The notes under the pieces are model-generated. The model was not told the DNA's origin. It did not search any database and saw nothing but the letters and a program-made list of their open reading frames with translations. A DNA stretch of 64,000 bases. Origin: Tyto alba (lineage: Eukaryota; Chordata; Aves; Strigiformes; Tytonidae). The stretch spans positions 8,864,819 through 8,928,818 of the forward strand of contig NW_024881316.1 in NCBI RefSeq assembly GCF_018691265.1, given 5' to 3'. A program made the position numbers and the translations under genes. Position 1 is the stretch's first letter, and every line of letters begins with the position of its first letter. This document shows, one piece after another, positions 38,934-51,806 of this stretch.

Positions 38934-39053
38934 CTTCTCTAAATTGTCTGGAGAAGTCCAGCTGTCCTGTATTCCAGCTGAGTTATTCAAACCAACAGGA
39001 TATACTGTTTGAGAAGGTGAGTAACAGCCATTTCCACTTTCTGTGTTAGAAAC
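38934..39053 (-). other. Candidate exon (120 bp), one of the best in the window
   Basis: Minus strand. The acceptor tatcttctccaatgcag and the donor GAGAAG|GTATTTGG enclose exactly 40 codons, phase 0 at both ends. The peptide begins VSNTESGNGCYSPSQTVYPV and continues GLNNSAGIQDSWTSPDNLEK. Its Ser/Asn/Gly/Pro-rich, disordered composition is typical of regulatory-protein linkers and unlike the F/L/I/K-rich translation of nearby DNA. I could not assign a family. It is in phase with the candidate at 46978-47118 upstream. The neighbouring LTR at 39199 lies outside it. Confidence 0.3.
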
Positions 39054-39198
39054 CTGCATTGGAGAAGATATCAATAATCTTTTCTTTAATCTTTCTCAGA
39101 AATAACTCTAAAATTGAGTGGAGCAATCTGAGGTTACTATGAGCAAGCTCAGTGGCAAAAACAAGACTTACAAAATTCTACCAACAGACATTGGGCAT

Positions 39199-39768
39199 TG
39201 TCTTGATGTTAGCTGGAATGAAGTTAATTTTCTTCCTAGTATCTTGTATAGTGCTGTGTTTTGGATTTAGGGTGAGAATAATGTTCATAACACAGTGCTG
39301 TTTAATTGTTGCTTAGCAGTGTTTTTATTAAGTCAAGGACTTTTCATCTTCTCATACTGCCCTGACAGGAGAGGCTGGGGATGCACAAGAAGTTGGGCAG
39401 GGACAGAGCCAGGACAGCTGACCCAAATGAGTCAAAGGCGTATTCTGTACCATATGATGTCATCCCCAGAATATAAACTGTGAGGAGTTGGTCAGGGGAC
39501 ACTGTGGCTCAGGGATTGGCTGGGCATCTGTCAGTGGGTGGTGAGCAATTATATTGTGCATCACTTCTGTTGTATACTTTATTATTATTATTACTCCTCC
39601 TCCTCCTCTTATTTTCCCTTCCTTTTCTGTCCTATGAAACTGTTTCTCTCAATGCATGAGTTATACTTTTTTTTTCTATTCTCTCCCCAGTCCCACTTGC
39701 AGTTGCGGGAGAGGAGTGAGCAAGCAGCTGTGTGGTGCCTAATTCCTGGCTGGGGTTAAACCATGACA
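39199..39768 (+). mobile_element. Solo LTR, ERVL-like, about 570 bp
   Basis: It begins TGTCTTGATGTTAGCTGG and ends GGGGTTAAACCATGACA. Inside are the blocks typical of a common avian LTR: a segment around gttttggatttagggtgaga, the cagtgggtggtgagcaatta block, an ATT/TCC-rich pyrimidine stretch (39577-39612) and the cagtcccacttgcagttgcg end region. The flanks ggcat and gttgt do not give a clear target duplication. No internal genes are present. The family assignment is from general resemblance. Confidence 0.8.
39472..39477 (+). promoter_or_regulatory. TATA box of the 39.2-kb LTR
   Basis: TATAAA lies 274 bases into the LTR, with a CRE-like tgatgtca 15 bases upstream. This is the expected arrangement for an LTR promoter firing along the plus strand. 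Activity is not shown. Confidence 0.45.
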
Positions 39769-41455
39769 GTTGTCTAAAAGGGTGTCCGCTTACAAGGCTT
39801 ATTATAAAATAAGGAAGCAATTAAATTATAATAAATATTGAGTACATTTACCTACAAGTGAAATTGTATTTCTGTCCATTTTATGAGTAATGTCTTAAAA
39901 ATGTAATTTAACATATAAACATACATATGTGCGACCAGACCCCTGTAATATTTATTTTAAATGTTTTTAACTTCAGTAAGAATCCATGCTAAACAAGCTA
40001 ACAAAAAAAAAACAAAAAACCAAACAAAAAAACAACTCAACAAACCCCCCAAAATCAGAGTTTTAATCTACATAATAAATATTACTGATTTATATGTAAT
40101 TTCACTGTCACTTCTTATTATAATTAATTCAGGTGTACAGTTTGAAATATTTGTGCATGCACCAGTCTGGGCTAAGCACATTAGTCTATTTTGCCCTGCT
40201 TGTCGAAAGATTGTGTTTTAGACTAACAACACACAGAGTAAGATAATAATGAAAGAATATGAAGCTATATCATACTACTACTGTACAAATACTAGTTTTG
40301 ACCAAAATTGATTTACATTTTTATCCTGTGTAGTATACATTGCTATATATGGTTATATATATATTTAATCTTTTAAAACTTTCCTGGTTTTAAGGGGTGA
40401 TCCAGTTAAACTGAGAAGAAATCAGTTATGGGAAGAAGCAAAGAGCTAGAGGAAATAAGGATGAAGAAGTTTATGTAATATTCAATAGAAAGGAACACAG
40501 GGAGATCAGTTTTTCTATTTCATTGCAAAATTAATTTCTAACAAATGTTTGAGCAAACTGTTCCTTGAAAACTTATCCAGAAATAGAAAATCTACAAATT
40601 TACTTGGCAATAATTTTCAAGGATTAAATACCTTCATAGTAAGAAGCAGTTTTTCTAGTATTTGGCCAAATTGCTTCTTATTGATGTATAACCCCAATAT
40701 CAGATTTACTTGCAACCCAGTGGAAGAGTGGTGAATGGTGCCTTCTACTATGATTTTCAGCATATTTTTCAGTACTATATTTCATACTTGAAGAATGCCA
40801 TCGATTCTTCTTTTTATCTGCCCTTTTCCAAACTACAGAAACAAAAATTCTACACTTCCCTACTGTTATTTTTTTAACATTTTGAACGAGCATACATGTA
40901 TTTTGGAGTGATCCTAAACATGGACTTTTGATGATGATTTTGGGAACACTAATCTGAATGAAATTTTATTTCCTAAACCTTACACAGGATACTTATTTTA
41001 TACGTTCCACAAACAGCGAAGGAGATAAGTTCTCACACTTACACCCCAAATTTGGTATCCAAAATGGAGGGTCTTTTTTTCTTTCTCTTATCAAATAATT
41101 TTAAGATATGCCCATTTATAAAGCCAAATCACTTTAACAAAGATCAATTAAGTAATTATCTTCTCTATTACTTGTTAAATTATGTCTATTTTAATAAATT
41201 TGGAGGACCAAAGAAGATATTTTAAATGAACTTTCCAAAGCTCATTTTTGCAAAAAGGGTTTGTATCATAGCAAAGAACTCCAGAAGTATGACTTCTCTC
41301 TTGAATGATCAGTTTAATGATTAAATTTCTTAATCAAAAAATTCTGAAAATTGATGAAGTCACAGATATGATGGAATAATTTTCATTACATTGAAAGTTA
41401 TATTTGTAATGTATCTTTAGTATATGTATATGTAAAAAATAAAAGAAAAGATACA
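39769..41455. other. AT-rich unique DNA, no gene seen
   Basis: An A/C low-complexity patch (aacaaaaaac units) lies at 39998-40050. The 86-codon plus-strand frame through it is an artefact. No repeat family was recognised elsewhere. Confidence 0.5.
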
Positions 41456-42464
41456 TGGGGGTTGTGCATGTGGCAGGGGCTTTTGGGAGTGGGGGGAGGG
41501 ATCTATAGTGGTGACCCCCTGTAAGAAGCTTCTCAAAGCTCCCCCAGCTTCAAGTTGGACCCACCTCTGACCAGGGTTGATCCAATTAGCTGCAATAATG
41601 TATTTAAGAAAGGGAATCTGGGAGGAGGAGTTGGAGTTGTGAGTAAGACTTGCAAGGAAAACATCTGTGGGAACACCAAGGTCAGTAGAAGAAAGAAACA
41701 GCAGGGGGTGAGGTGCACCTGTGCAGATCCCCCTGCCTGTATCCTGTGGTGAGATGGAAGGACCCCCCTGACACCCATGAAGATCTACAGTGGAGCAGAT
41801 GCCAACCTGCAGTCTGTGGAAGACCCCATGTCAGAGCAGGTGATTATTACTGAAGGAGGCTGGGACTCTGTAGGGAGAATAAGCCCCCAGTGTTATAGTT
41901 CTGTGCTGGGAGGACTACAACACATGGAGGTGACCCACACCAGAGCAGCTAAGGAAACACTGCAAACCATGGGAGGGACTCATGGCGGAGAAAGCTTGTG
42001 GAGGGCTGTCTCCTGTGAGAGGAGAACCACGCTGGAGCAGGGGGAAAATGTGAGGAGTTCCCCCCTTGAGGGGAAAGAAGAGGCAGGACTGACCACACTC
42101 CCCCATTCCCTGCCCCCCTGTGCCACTGGGGTGAGGAGGTAGAGATACTGGGAGCAAAGCTGAGCCTGGGAATAAGACAGGGGCTGGGAGAAGGTGTTTC
42201 TAAGATGTGGTAATGCTTCTCACTGTCCTGTTACGTCTGTTAATTGGTGGTGTTGTTAATGCCTGTATCAAATGTATGTTCTTTTTCCTTCCCCTAATGA
42301 GTCTGCCTTTTGCCTGTGACCATAATGGGTGAGTCATGCCTCCCTGTCCTCATTTTGATTCCCGAGACTTTTTCTTTATTTTCTCCTTCTCAGAATTGGA
42401 GGGGGGAAGCGATGAGTGAGCAGCTGCGTGGTGCTCAGTTGCCCTCTGAGCTCAAAACAGGACA
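41456..42464 (+). mobile_element. Solo LTR of the 1-kb family, copy 3 (plus)
   Basis: It begins TGGGGGTTGTGCATGTGG, the first block being eroded, and ends CTCAAAACAGGACA. It has the shared middle (ctcccccagcttcaagttgg), internal ggagcag/gggaggact repeats and the downstream block once. The flanks give no clear target duplication. Open frames of 121 and 80 codons inside it have no coding meaning. Confidence 0.86.
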
Positions 42465-43554
42465 CTGATCAACTCTGACTTCATATTTTTACTACATTAA
42501 CTGTTTCTATGGCATCTGAGAACTTACAAAGAACTACCATTTAAGATAATTTCTATTGATACAATATGACATAATCCTTATATTACTTGTAATTTGAGGA
42601 TAAACTATCAGCACTCTCACTGGTTTTAGAGAGTAGCTACATATTTGGTCTTCTCAGTCTTCTTCTGACTGTGAATCCAGGCAGAAGAAAAGCTTCAGCA
42701 TGAAAAGAATATATTTTCCATATCTGCTGGCCAAAACTGGCACAAATTGGAAAAACATTAAACAAGAATATACTCTATTTGCAGGTATCTTCAGGGAGGA
42801 ACAATTAAAATTAGGTCTTGGAAAGACTTTACAGAGCTGGCAAGTAAAACATGGCAGTGAAATTTTTATATGAAGTAAAATCCAGTGCTTGTTTTTTCCA
42901 TGAAGATAGCATGCAGCTTCCACTTAGAAGTCCCATTTTACAAATATAAATGGCAGTTGCTGTTGCACTACAGTTTGAACAGTGCAAAAGGATGTCTCCT
43001 TTAACACTAGCTATTCTGTCATAACACATTAGGGACCTTTCCATTAAACTTTGCTAAAACACAGCTCCAGAAGATACAAAATTAGTTGACGGGACAGATA
43101 AAACTTCAAAGCCAATTACACTGACTAGTTACCGGTTACCAGTCTAGTGTTTGTGCTGGCTAGTCTTCAACTGAATCCCTGCTAGAGTCAGAGAGAAGAC
43201 AAGTGGAAGTTTCTTGGCACTTCACTGTCCACTAATGTCAACATGTCGCCTAGATATTGCAGGAAGCAAGTTAGTACAGTAATATTTAGACAGTATTTAT
43301 TTAATAAAAAAGACATTTTTAAATTTCTTTATACACAAAAGAGAATGAACTTTTACTTAGTTTTAAATCATTGTTTATTAAATTAGCTTTTCTTAGTCAC
43401 AGGAACCAAAAATCCCTAACTTAACAAGCATAGCACAATGGTAACAATGTGAACTTCCTACCTTTAATACATGATTATATTCCATCTGTGATCTAGATAA
43501 AATGTTTCTAGAAATGTAAAGGATGTACAGTTTCCTGATAATTGGTTACAATGC
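42465..43554. other. Unique DNA between two LTR copies
   Basis: No supported gene or repeat was found. A minus-strand frame of 89 codons at 42654-42923 is unremarkable. Confidence 0.5.
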
Positions 43555-44592
43555 TGTCCTGGGTTTCAGTGAGTGGTGGGGATTTTTGTAGTAGAGGAGG
43601 GGGCTACAGCAGTGACCCCTTGTGAGAAGCTTCTTGAAGCTCCCCCAGCTCCCAGTCAGCCCCACCTCTGCACCAAGGCCAAGCCAATCAGCTGTGCCTC
43701 TGCGATAACATATTTGAAACACCAAGGTCAGTGGAGGAACAGAGGAAGAAAGGAGGGGGAGGTGTGCTGGAGCAGAAACCTCCCTGTATCCTGTGGTGAG
43801 ACATCAGGGTGGCCTTCCGCTGCCACCCGTGAAGGTCTATGATGGAGCAGGCACTGTTAGGGGGCCCCATACAGCCATTTAAAGTGTCTGTGCCTGAAGG
43901 CAGCCAGGACCCTGTGGGAAGAAGCATCCCCTGCTGTTGTAGTTTGGTGCTGGGAGGATTTCAGCATGTGAGGGGGTTCCACATTGAAGCAGCTCGGGAA
44001 GGGCTGCATTCCATGGGAGGGACTCAAGTTGGAGAAAGTTGGTATCCCATGACACAGCACTGTGGGGAATGCTGCGGCCTGTGGGAGGGACTCAAGTTAG
44101 AGAAAGGTTGTGAAGGACTGTCTCCTGTGAGAGAGGGACCACGCTGGAGCAGCGGGAAGAAGTTCAATCAGCTCCCCTTGCCCAAAGATGAAAGAAACAT
44201 CAGCACTGACTGCACTCCCCCATTCCCTGTCCCTGTGGCACTGGGGGGAGGAGGTAGAGAATAGGGAGCAGAGCTGAGCCCAGGAAGAAGGAAGGGGTGG
44301 GGGAAGGTGTTCTCAAGCTGTAGTAAAGCTTCTCACTGTCCTATTCTGTTAAATGTTGTGGTTGTTAATATCTGTAATAAATTTATGTTTTGTTTTGTTT
44401 TGTTTTGTTTTTTTTTTTTAATTCCCCTAATGAGTCTGCCTTTTGCCCATGGAAAAAAATGGGTGATTTATCCCTTCCTGTCCTACCTCAAATCCCAAGC
44501 CTTTACTAATTTTCTCTTTCTCAGCTCTGGGACAAAAGGGGGAGTGAGCGGCTGTGTGCTTCTCAGTTGCAATCTGAGCTCAAACCACAACA
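43555..44592 (+). mobile_element. Solo LTR of the 1-kb family, copy 4 (plus), exact target duplication
   Basis: It begins TGTCCTGGGTTTCAGTGAG and ends CTCAAACCACAACA. The exact 5-bp duplication aatgc flanks it at 43550-43554 and 44593-44597, which fixes both ends and marks this as a solo LTR made by LTR-LTR recombination. A unit of about 66 bp (gggagggactcaagtt and onwards) is tandemly doubled at 44011-44110. A TTTTG repeat and T run lie at 44389-44421. The 5-bp duplication favours an ERVL/ERV3-type integrase over a 4- or 6-bp class. Confidence 0.9.
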
Positions 44593-45478
44593 AATGCTTC
44601 ATATGCAAAGTCTTGGCAGCTCAACAGTTAGCACCCCCGGAACATGCTTTGGTTTCACTTTTGTTGAAATACAGGATAGAAAAGAGAATTTTAGGTCATC
44701 ATGTTCATTGGCCCAATGTCACAGGCACCATGTCGTATAGCTGCCTCTTTAAATTTGCAACTCTCAAAAGGCAGGTTGGTTTATTTGTCCTTAGTGGACT
44801 TATTGGATGTCCACCGCAAATCTACAGTTTATTGAAGCTCAAGAATATTCTCATTCTCAGCCCATTGTTGGCCACTGTATATCCATTCGTTCCAGCCTGA
44901 CCTATCTGTTGTTTATCTTTTGTGTACTTTACACAAGGCAGTCACATCCACTTACATCCTTTGCTAGAATAACTGTATCAAGATTTTCAGGGGCTTTTTT
45001 GTAAAATAAGTTTTTTCTGATCATCTTATACTATATTCTGTTCAAGGTTTGAATAATCTTTCGTGTGACTTCTGTGAAATCGCTAGCAATGTCAACTCTT
45101 GTCAGGTACTTTTATTATTGTTATGTCAATATCTCCCCAAATATCTATTCAAAGGGAAAAGCAGAACCCTGTCCTATTTTAAGAGCATGAAGAAGGCCAT
45201 AACTCCTATAAGAATCTGTCAGGCCTGAAGACACTGGCAAATGCTCTACACATTATTATTGGAAGGACAATGAATTTGGATCAAGATTCTTGAATAGATC
45301 AGCTGGATGATTTGTTGTCTGTTTGAAAAGTCTGTGTTTGCAGTTCTTTCATAATAGATCTTCCCTAACAGCAAGTTAAGTTTAATAAGTTTCATAAATA
45401 CTGTGGAAAAAGACAACCAAACAACAAAAAATGTAACCAGAAATAATAAAAAAAGAAAAAAATATTGAACCTTTCTGA

Positions 45479-45481
<3 letters not shown>

Positions 45482-45514
<33 letters not shown>
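45482..45514 (+). repeat. T33 homopolymer
   Basis: An uninterrupted T run followed by AATAAA. No element recognised by eye ends here. Confidence 0.9.
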
Positions 45515-45518
<4 letters not shown>

Positions 45519-46446
45519 AAACTATCCTGAGCATTTTGATATTGCCTTTTCCCAAAGAGTCACTTGACAGAAAGAAAATGTCTTACAGCAAGGATTGTCT
45601 CCTAAACAACCTAATCAAAATATTATTAAACAATTACACTGCAGTAGGCTGTTTAATGAAGTGTTTTCAGTGCAGTTTGAACGTTAATAGCAACAGTGTT
45701 AAGCTGCTTTGTGCTCTGTGTATCAAACAGCCTGGAGTAATGTGAGTTGACTAACAGCCAAATAAAATCTTGAAGCGCCTTTGACAGACAATATACTTGT
45801 GCCAGTCTAAATCTTGTCATGCATTATCATTGAGCATGGAAATGACAAAGAGTAATGTCAAGAGCTTCTACGTAGTGTATATCATAGTTAGCTCCATGAT
45901 AACAAGGGGCCTCCTGCATTCTTCTTCATGGTTGTCCTGTGCTCTAACAGGGATTTGAATCTGATCTAGAATTTGAAACTGCATATTCTATAGCTGTGTG
46001 GAAAGCAAGTTTAGATTATCATCAGATTCAGAAACTCTACTGGGCTGTAGCTAAGGGTGATGCATCAGCATGTAATTTAGAGATAGTCATTGGATCCCAA
46101 AAGTTCAAATGCCTTTAAAAGAAGAGCGGAATACTTAAGCAAATGAAGAAATGACCTGTTTGAATGTTTGTTGACTAAAACTTTTCTAAAGCTCAGAATC
46201 TCTGAGATTTTTGCTTGTTTTATCAATAGGCCAGCAATAAGATATCCAGCCTATCTTGAATGGAGAAATAGGCAGCGTTTCAACAGTTCATTCCCCAAAG
46301 CAATAATCTAAATTTCATTAAGAAGATGCATTGTTACTTAATATCAGCTAAGAAGGAAATTGATAGAGTGTGAAAACTCAGAGCCCAGTTTAGATTTAAA
46401 TCTGAACTTTCTAGGGACAGGTTGCATTACCATTAACATAAGTGAA

Positions 46447-46461
46447 GGGGGGGGGGGGGGG
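46447..46461 (+). repeat. G15 homopolymer
   Basis: Fifteen consecutive G in an otherwise AT-rich region, preceded by gtgaa and followed by aaag. It could form a four-stranded G structure. Confidence 0.9.
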
Positions 46462-46977
46462 AAAGATGGATAATATGAAAATTTGTAATATTCCAATAAT
46501 CTTTCATTGTTATCTGGGCTACAGAACTTAGAGCAATGGATGATGAGCCTTGGTGAGTCATCTTTAAAAGTGGTTTAAAGTTACTGTCAACTTTACCTCT
46601 CCGTCACACTAAAGCAGAGTTGTTCTGAAAGAGACAATATCTCTACTTCAGCTTACCTCAGTCAAAAGTCCACATTTTATCAAATTGTTAATAGAAGTGT
46701 CTTCAGGCCAGAATGTTGGACTTTGTGCTGAAGCATCTGAGCTGAGAGCATATTTTCTCTTCTAGTAACTCTGCTGTATGTGGTGCAGGAAGAAATACAA
46801 TTTTTCATTTGTTGACATAGTAAATGGCTAGGGACTACCACTACCACCATAAAGTGGCGGGGATATTGCCTTCAGATTTGGCCTATGTCTATATGGGTGC
46901 CCGGGTGTAGTCTGCATTCTGGTTATTTTGTAATGCCATTGCCCAGAAGACTTGAAGAAGCAGCAAGCAACTCTTAC

Positions 46978-47118
46978 CATCCACTTGTCCTCATGTTTAA
47001 GGGGAAGCTGAGCTCCGATGTTAATTCCTTTTAGTCCTAAACTATTCTGCCTCTGTCTCAGTGTTTCTGTACGTGTCCTTTGCCAGAAATGTGTGTGGGC
47101 ATTCATAACTTTATCACA
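46978..47118 (-). other. Candidate exon (141 bp) within a 141-codon open frame
   Basis: Minus strand. The acceptor tcttgctctggcag and the very good donor GATG|GTAAGAG enclose 47 codons, phase 0 at both ends. The peptide begins CDKVMNAHTHFWQRTRTETL and ends LPLKHEDKWM. It sits in a longer minus-strand frame (46828-47253), and the exon portion is the more protein-like. Its phases fit the candidates at 53836-54739 (upstream) and 38934-39053 (downstream). The protein is not recognised. Confidence 0.2.
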
Positions 47119-48844
47119 CTGCCAGAGCAAGACTGTAACCATTGATTTTAAGATGTGGGTAACAAGCACCATTACTATGGTAAAATATAATGTCATTTTA
47201 TGCAGTAAATGTAGCATACTGCAGAACTTACTGTACTGTGGAGAGAGGAGCAAGTTGCGTCACAGCTGTAGCAGGGTGAGAGTATAGAAAAAGTTACTGA
47301 GCACTAAACCAGTTACACAGCTTACTTTGTGAACTTACCTTACAACAGCTTGTATAGTTTCTTATGACACCTAATCATTTTTAGTCTTTTACAAGAAAAT
47401 TTAATATGAATTTTGCTGAAATGTTATAGAAATTGCTAGGCTGAAGTATTTTTTTTTAACCGCCACAGAAGCCCACAAAGTTGGAACAATGTTTTGCCTC
47501 TCTTTTCCAACTTAGCAACACAATGCACTGATTACAGTAATTCTTCCAAACAATTTCTTCCTCCACTTCCAAAAATATCTTTTTCCACCCACCATCAAAG
47601 TGTTTCCTAATAGCACTGAGAGAGCCCTAAAGGGGTGGTTGCCATGAGATAATTGGATAACATACTCCTGAGATCTGAGGTGTCAGAGGCAAGGCTTAGT
47701 TGTGCTTTGCTTCACAACACCCTAGGGATATGATATAGGCAATTGAAGTTTCTGTTTCCACTTATGCCTCATTGCCTCAGCATGCCAGATCACTCTCATG
47801 CAAACCCTGATGGTACTTCTGTGTCTAATATAGTCTATTGCTCATGGGTTCTGCAACATAACAATTTCAACATCAGTAGCTATCGCATGACACAACAATA
47901 TTAGATCTGGCTAAAAAAAAAAAAAAAATAAATCCAAAACCATGGGTTTTCATTAGCAGATGTGGATTTTTGAAAAACAAAGCATTTTATGGGAACATAG
48001 TATCCATGAAGGAAAATACAAAGCTATTCCTTTGCTCTTCTGATCATGCTTGTTGGAGGTCATATGAATATTTAAATTCTGATTAGGACTGGGAAAAAGT
48101 GTGACTGAATTTGGATATTCCAGGTTCAAACTCATGCTTCACACCCTTTATCCTTACAACTGTCTTTTCCTCTGTAAGTAGGGGACTGTGAAAGATGTAG
48201 CCAACCTAAATCCCCTGCAAGTTCAGACTGGGACTTTAGGCTTGACCACACTTTTGGACTCAAACTAAAGGGAAAATCATCACTACTGTAGATACTTGCC
48301 AGTTCTGATAGCAATTCTTGACAAGAAATGACTAGATACTCAGCACAAATCACAGGATAGATTACAAGTATAATGAAAGCAGAACCTGAATTACATTTGC
48401 TAACATCAGTTAAAACTGAAATAGATAATTTAATTAGAAGAGGTGAAAATAAAATTTTGCATGACGGCCAAAATAACATAAAATCTGGATCCACACAGAC
48501 TTAAAATTTGATGAAAAAATATTGAAGAAGGAGAAATGGGAGATTCATTTTCCTTTCTCTTTGGTTATAAAACATTTAGTCGAGTTTAAAAAAATGTAGG
48601 AAGAAAACAGTCTCCTAATTCTATTACTTCAGTTTTTCAAACCTCTAGGGCAGGAGCAGTCAAATATTTACTTCTAGTAAGGTGATTGAATTACCTTTTG
48701 AATTACCTTTTTCATAAAAAAAAAAAAAAAAATACAGAAGAATACACAAAGACATTGTAAAAATACTCAGGGTTGATATTTCCCCAGAAATGTCATATAA
48801 TGATCTGTAATGGAAAAGTTCCTGGCAGATGTTTTTCATAGTAT
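47119..48844. other. AT-rich unique DNA
   Basis: A 120-codon minus-strand frame (48132-48494) has a plausible C-terminal half (SLSPKVWSSLKSQSELAG) but no matching acceptor-donor pair. No repeat family was recognised. Confidence 0.45.
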
Positions 48845-49315
<471 letters not shown>

Positions 49316-51806
49316 CAGCTGATCTGCACTTTTTTTTTTGGTTTTCATCACTGGAATTGTGATTATAGACTAAGTGCTGCCATTCAGAGTGCCATTGGTA
49401 GTCTTTAAATTACTAGACATGGAAGCACAGAGCTCTTTAAAAAGCCTGAAATACGATACCACTCAATTGATTTTTTTTTTCATCAAGCACTGGTATTACT
49501 GAGGTTAGATGGTCCTCACTATGGCATAGTTTATTTTAGCACCTGCATTTTGGTAGCATTTCACTACATAAAAAAGAGGGTTTCTTCTTTTGCTAATTGT
49601 GTTGATTTCTTAACACGCACTCTTAGGAGAAGAAAAAACAAGGGTGACTCCATGAATTGATGGAGTTAAAAAGTAAGATTGATTTGTTAAACATTGACTT
49701 CCTTGTTGTCACTAACTAGTTAAAAATATAAAAGCATATATATCACAAAACATTAAACATTTCTGGTACTGTAAAAAAAAAACAACAAAAAAAACACAAA
49801 ACCCAAAACAACAACAAAAAACCCACAACAAAAACAACCTAAAGTAAAAGTGTGACTATGTAATATGTTACATAATGTCATAATGTCAAGATCATATCAG
49901 ATTTTTTCCTTAAGATCAGTGTCATAAGTTTTTACTGGTTTGTTTTGTGTTTTGTTGTTTTGCTTTTTAGTTTTGTTTGTTTGTTTGTTTGTTTGTTTGT
50001 TTTTCCAGACAGAAACAAAACTCAGCATAGCTTTGTATCTAATTAAAAGAATTAACTCCCTCCGGTAATGAGAGAAGTGTGAATTATAACACATATACAC
50101 CTATTTATTTTTATATTTTTGAAATTTTTATTTCTATAAATATTTAAATATCAAAAATATTCAGGTATGTAGGATGTAATTACTTCTATCTACCTTCCTA
50201 CCTACACATCCAATACAGGTATGGCACAGGCTCAGCCATTTAAAGGATTGTGGTAACAGCCCTCTAGCTACAGATGGATCTCTACTCCTATATCAATTCA
50301 AGCCTCAATCTGGGTAAACTGTGTATTTATTCACCTGACATTTCTATTTGTTTGGGTGATTGCAAGGTAAAAAATGCTGTATTATAAAGTTTGCACATTA
50401 CATATTAGCTGCTGTCACACTTAATTATTTGCTAATGTGTTGTGAGTAAAGGGTCAGGACCCAAAATAGGATATTTTCTTTTAAACAAGGTATGTTTTGA
50501 AGACCACATCATATATATCAAGAACTCAGGTTGGCACTAATATTACTCATACAAGTATCAAACAACATAATTCTGAACACATTTAATGTGCCTATGACTA
50601 TATCTTCATGTTCCAGAAGTGGAGTCTTCACTTGAACAGTTTATGTTGCTTTTTCTTATGGTAAATAGACATTAAAGACGAGGTGCTTAGCCGTTTTTGT
50701 CAAACGCACCTAGAAATGATGCTGCTAAGACATGATTCAGTGATCGGTCAAGAACAAAAGTTGTTTTCCTCTTCTGTGGACATGAGATAACAAATCTCTG
50801 AATAACTGGTTTAGTGACTGTTTGTATAACACCTAACATTCAAGTTCTAGGATAAATCATTAAAAATAATTATTTCCAGCCTCAGAAGTATTAGAACTAT
50901 AAGGTCATCACATGACCTGGTTATGCTCTGTATTAATTAGAGGAGTTAAAATCCTATTAGACCCCCACGAAAATTCAAACCTAAATACCTGGTAGAGCTA
51001 AGTCCTCCTCCAAGTCTAATCTCAGAGCAGACAGCTATAACCAGATCATTCTGAAATACTCACATAGACATTCACAAGCCTAAATTTTCTTGCATTTCCC
51101 TCTTCTGCTAGGCTCTGACTCAGAAACGCACCTGTATACTACATCATGTTTAAGCAGGTATATCAATTACACCATCTTAATTGTTTTTTGAAAATTTAGA
51201 CTAGGTTCATTGTACTATTAGCGCTTTCATACTTAGCACAATCTAAAATCTACCTCATAAACCAACATCAAGTTTGGCTACACTGGACTTACACACCTAG
51301 TTCATTCAAACTATGAAGGGATGAAGTAGATGTGGTACTGAAAATCCTTGCATTCTTCCTGAAGAATGAACATGTCACTGTCTTCCACCTTTTTTATTCA
51401 TATTTTACTTTTGTAACCTTCACAATGAATTAATAGACTTACAAAAGCTAACAGAGGATCCTTAATGAAATTGTGAATTTTATTTCTCAGTTGGCTCTAG
51501 AATGCCTGGGACTATTAATCTTATATGACATGAGTATCCAGGTTGACAACATAAAAGTTATGTTTGCCTTCATGCTCATCATCTGTTTTACAGGCAAAAT
51601 CATGTGTTTATTTAGTTTATCTGTTTTCCCTCTGAAAACCCATGACTGTAATATTTACTTGTCTTCTTTCCACGCTCATCATAGGAATCAATGACAATTC
51701 TCTCCCACCAGTTATATCATAGCATTTGCAATAATTCTAGCTTAATATTACTGGTTATGAAACGATTCTAGGTTTTTTATTTAGTTTCTGTCATCCTCTG
51801 TTGTTT
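49316..51806. other. AT-rich unique DNA, no gene seen
   Basis: An A/C-rich low-complexity patch occupies 49772-49840 and a TTTG microsatellite 49971-50004. No supported exon was found. Confidence 0.5.
49971..50004 (+). repeat. (TTTG)n microsatellite
   Basis: Seven to eight TTTG units in a T/G-rich context. Confidence 0.85.

Larger units (their letters stand above)
44593..46977. other. AT-rich unique DNA with homopolymers
   Basis: Nothing supports a gene here. The 197-codon plus-strand frame at 44307-44900 begins inside the LTR and is not coding. Confidence 0.5.

Noticed and set aside
44307..44900. 197-codon plus-strand frame
   Set aside because: It starts in the LTR 3' part, runs through a T-rich repeat and out into unrelated unique DNA.
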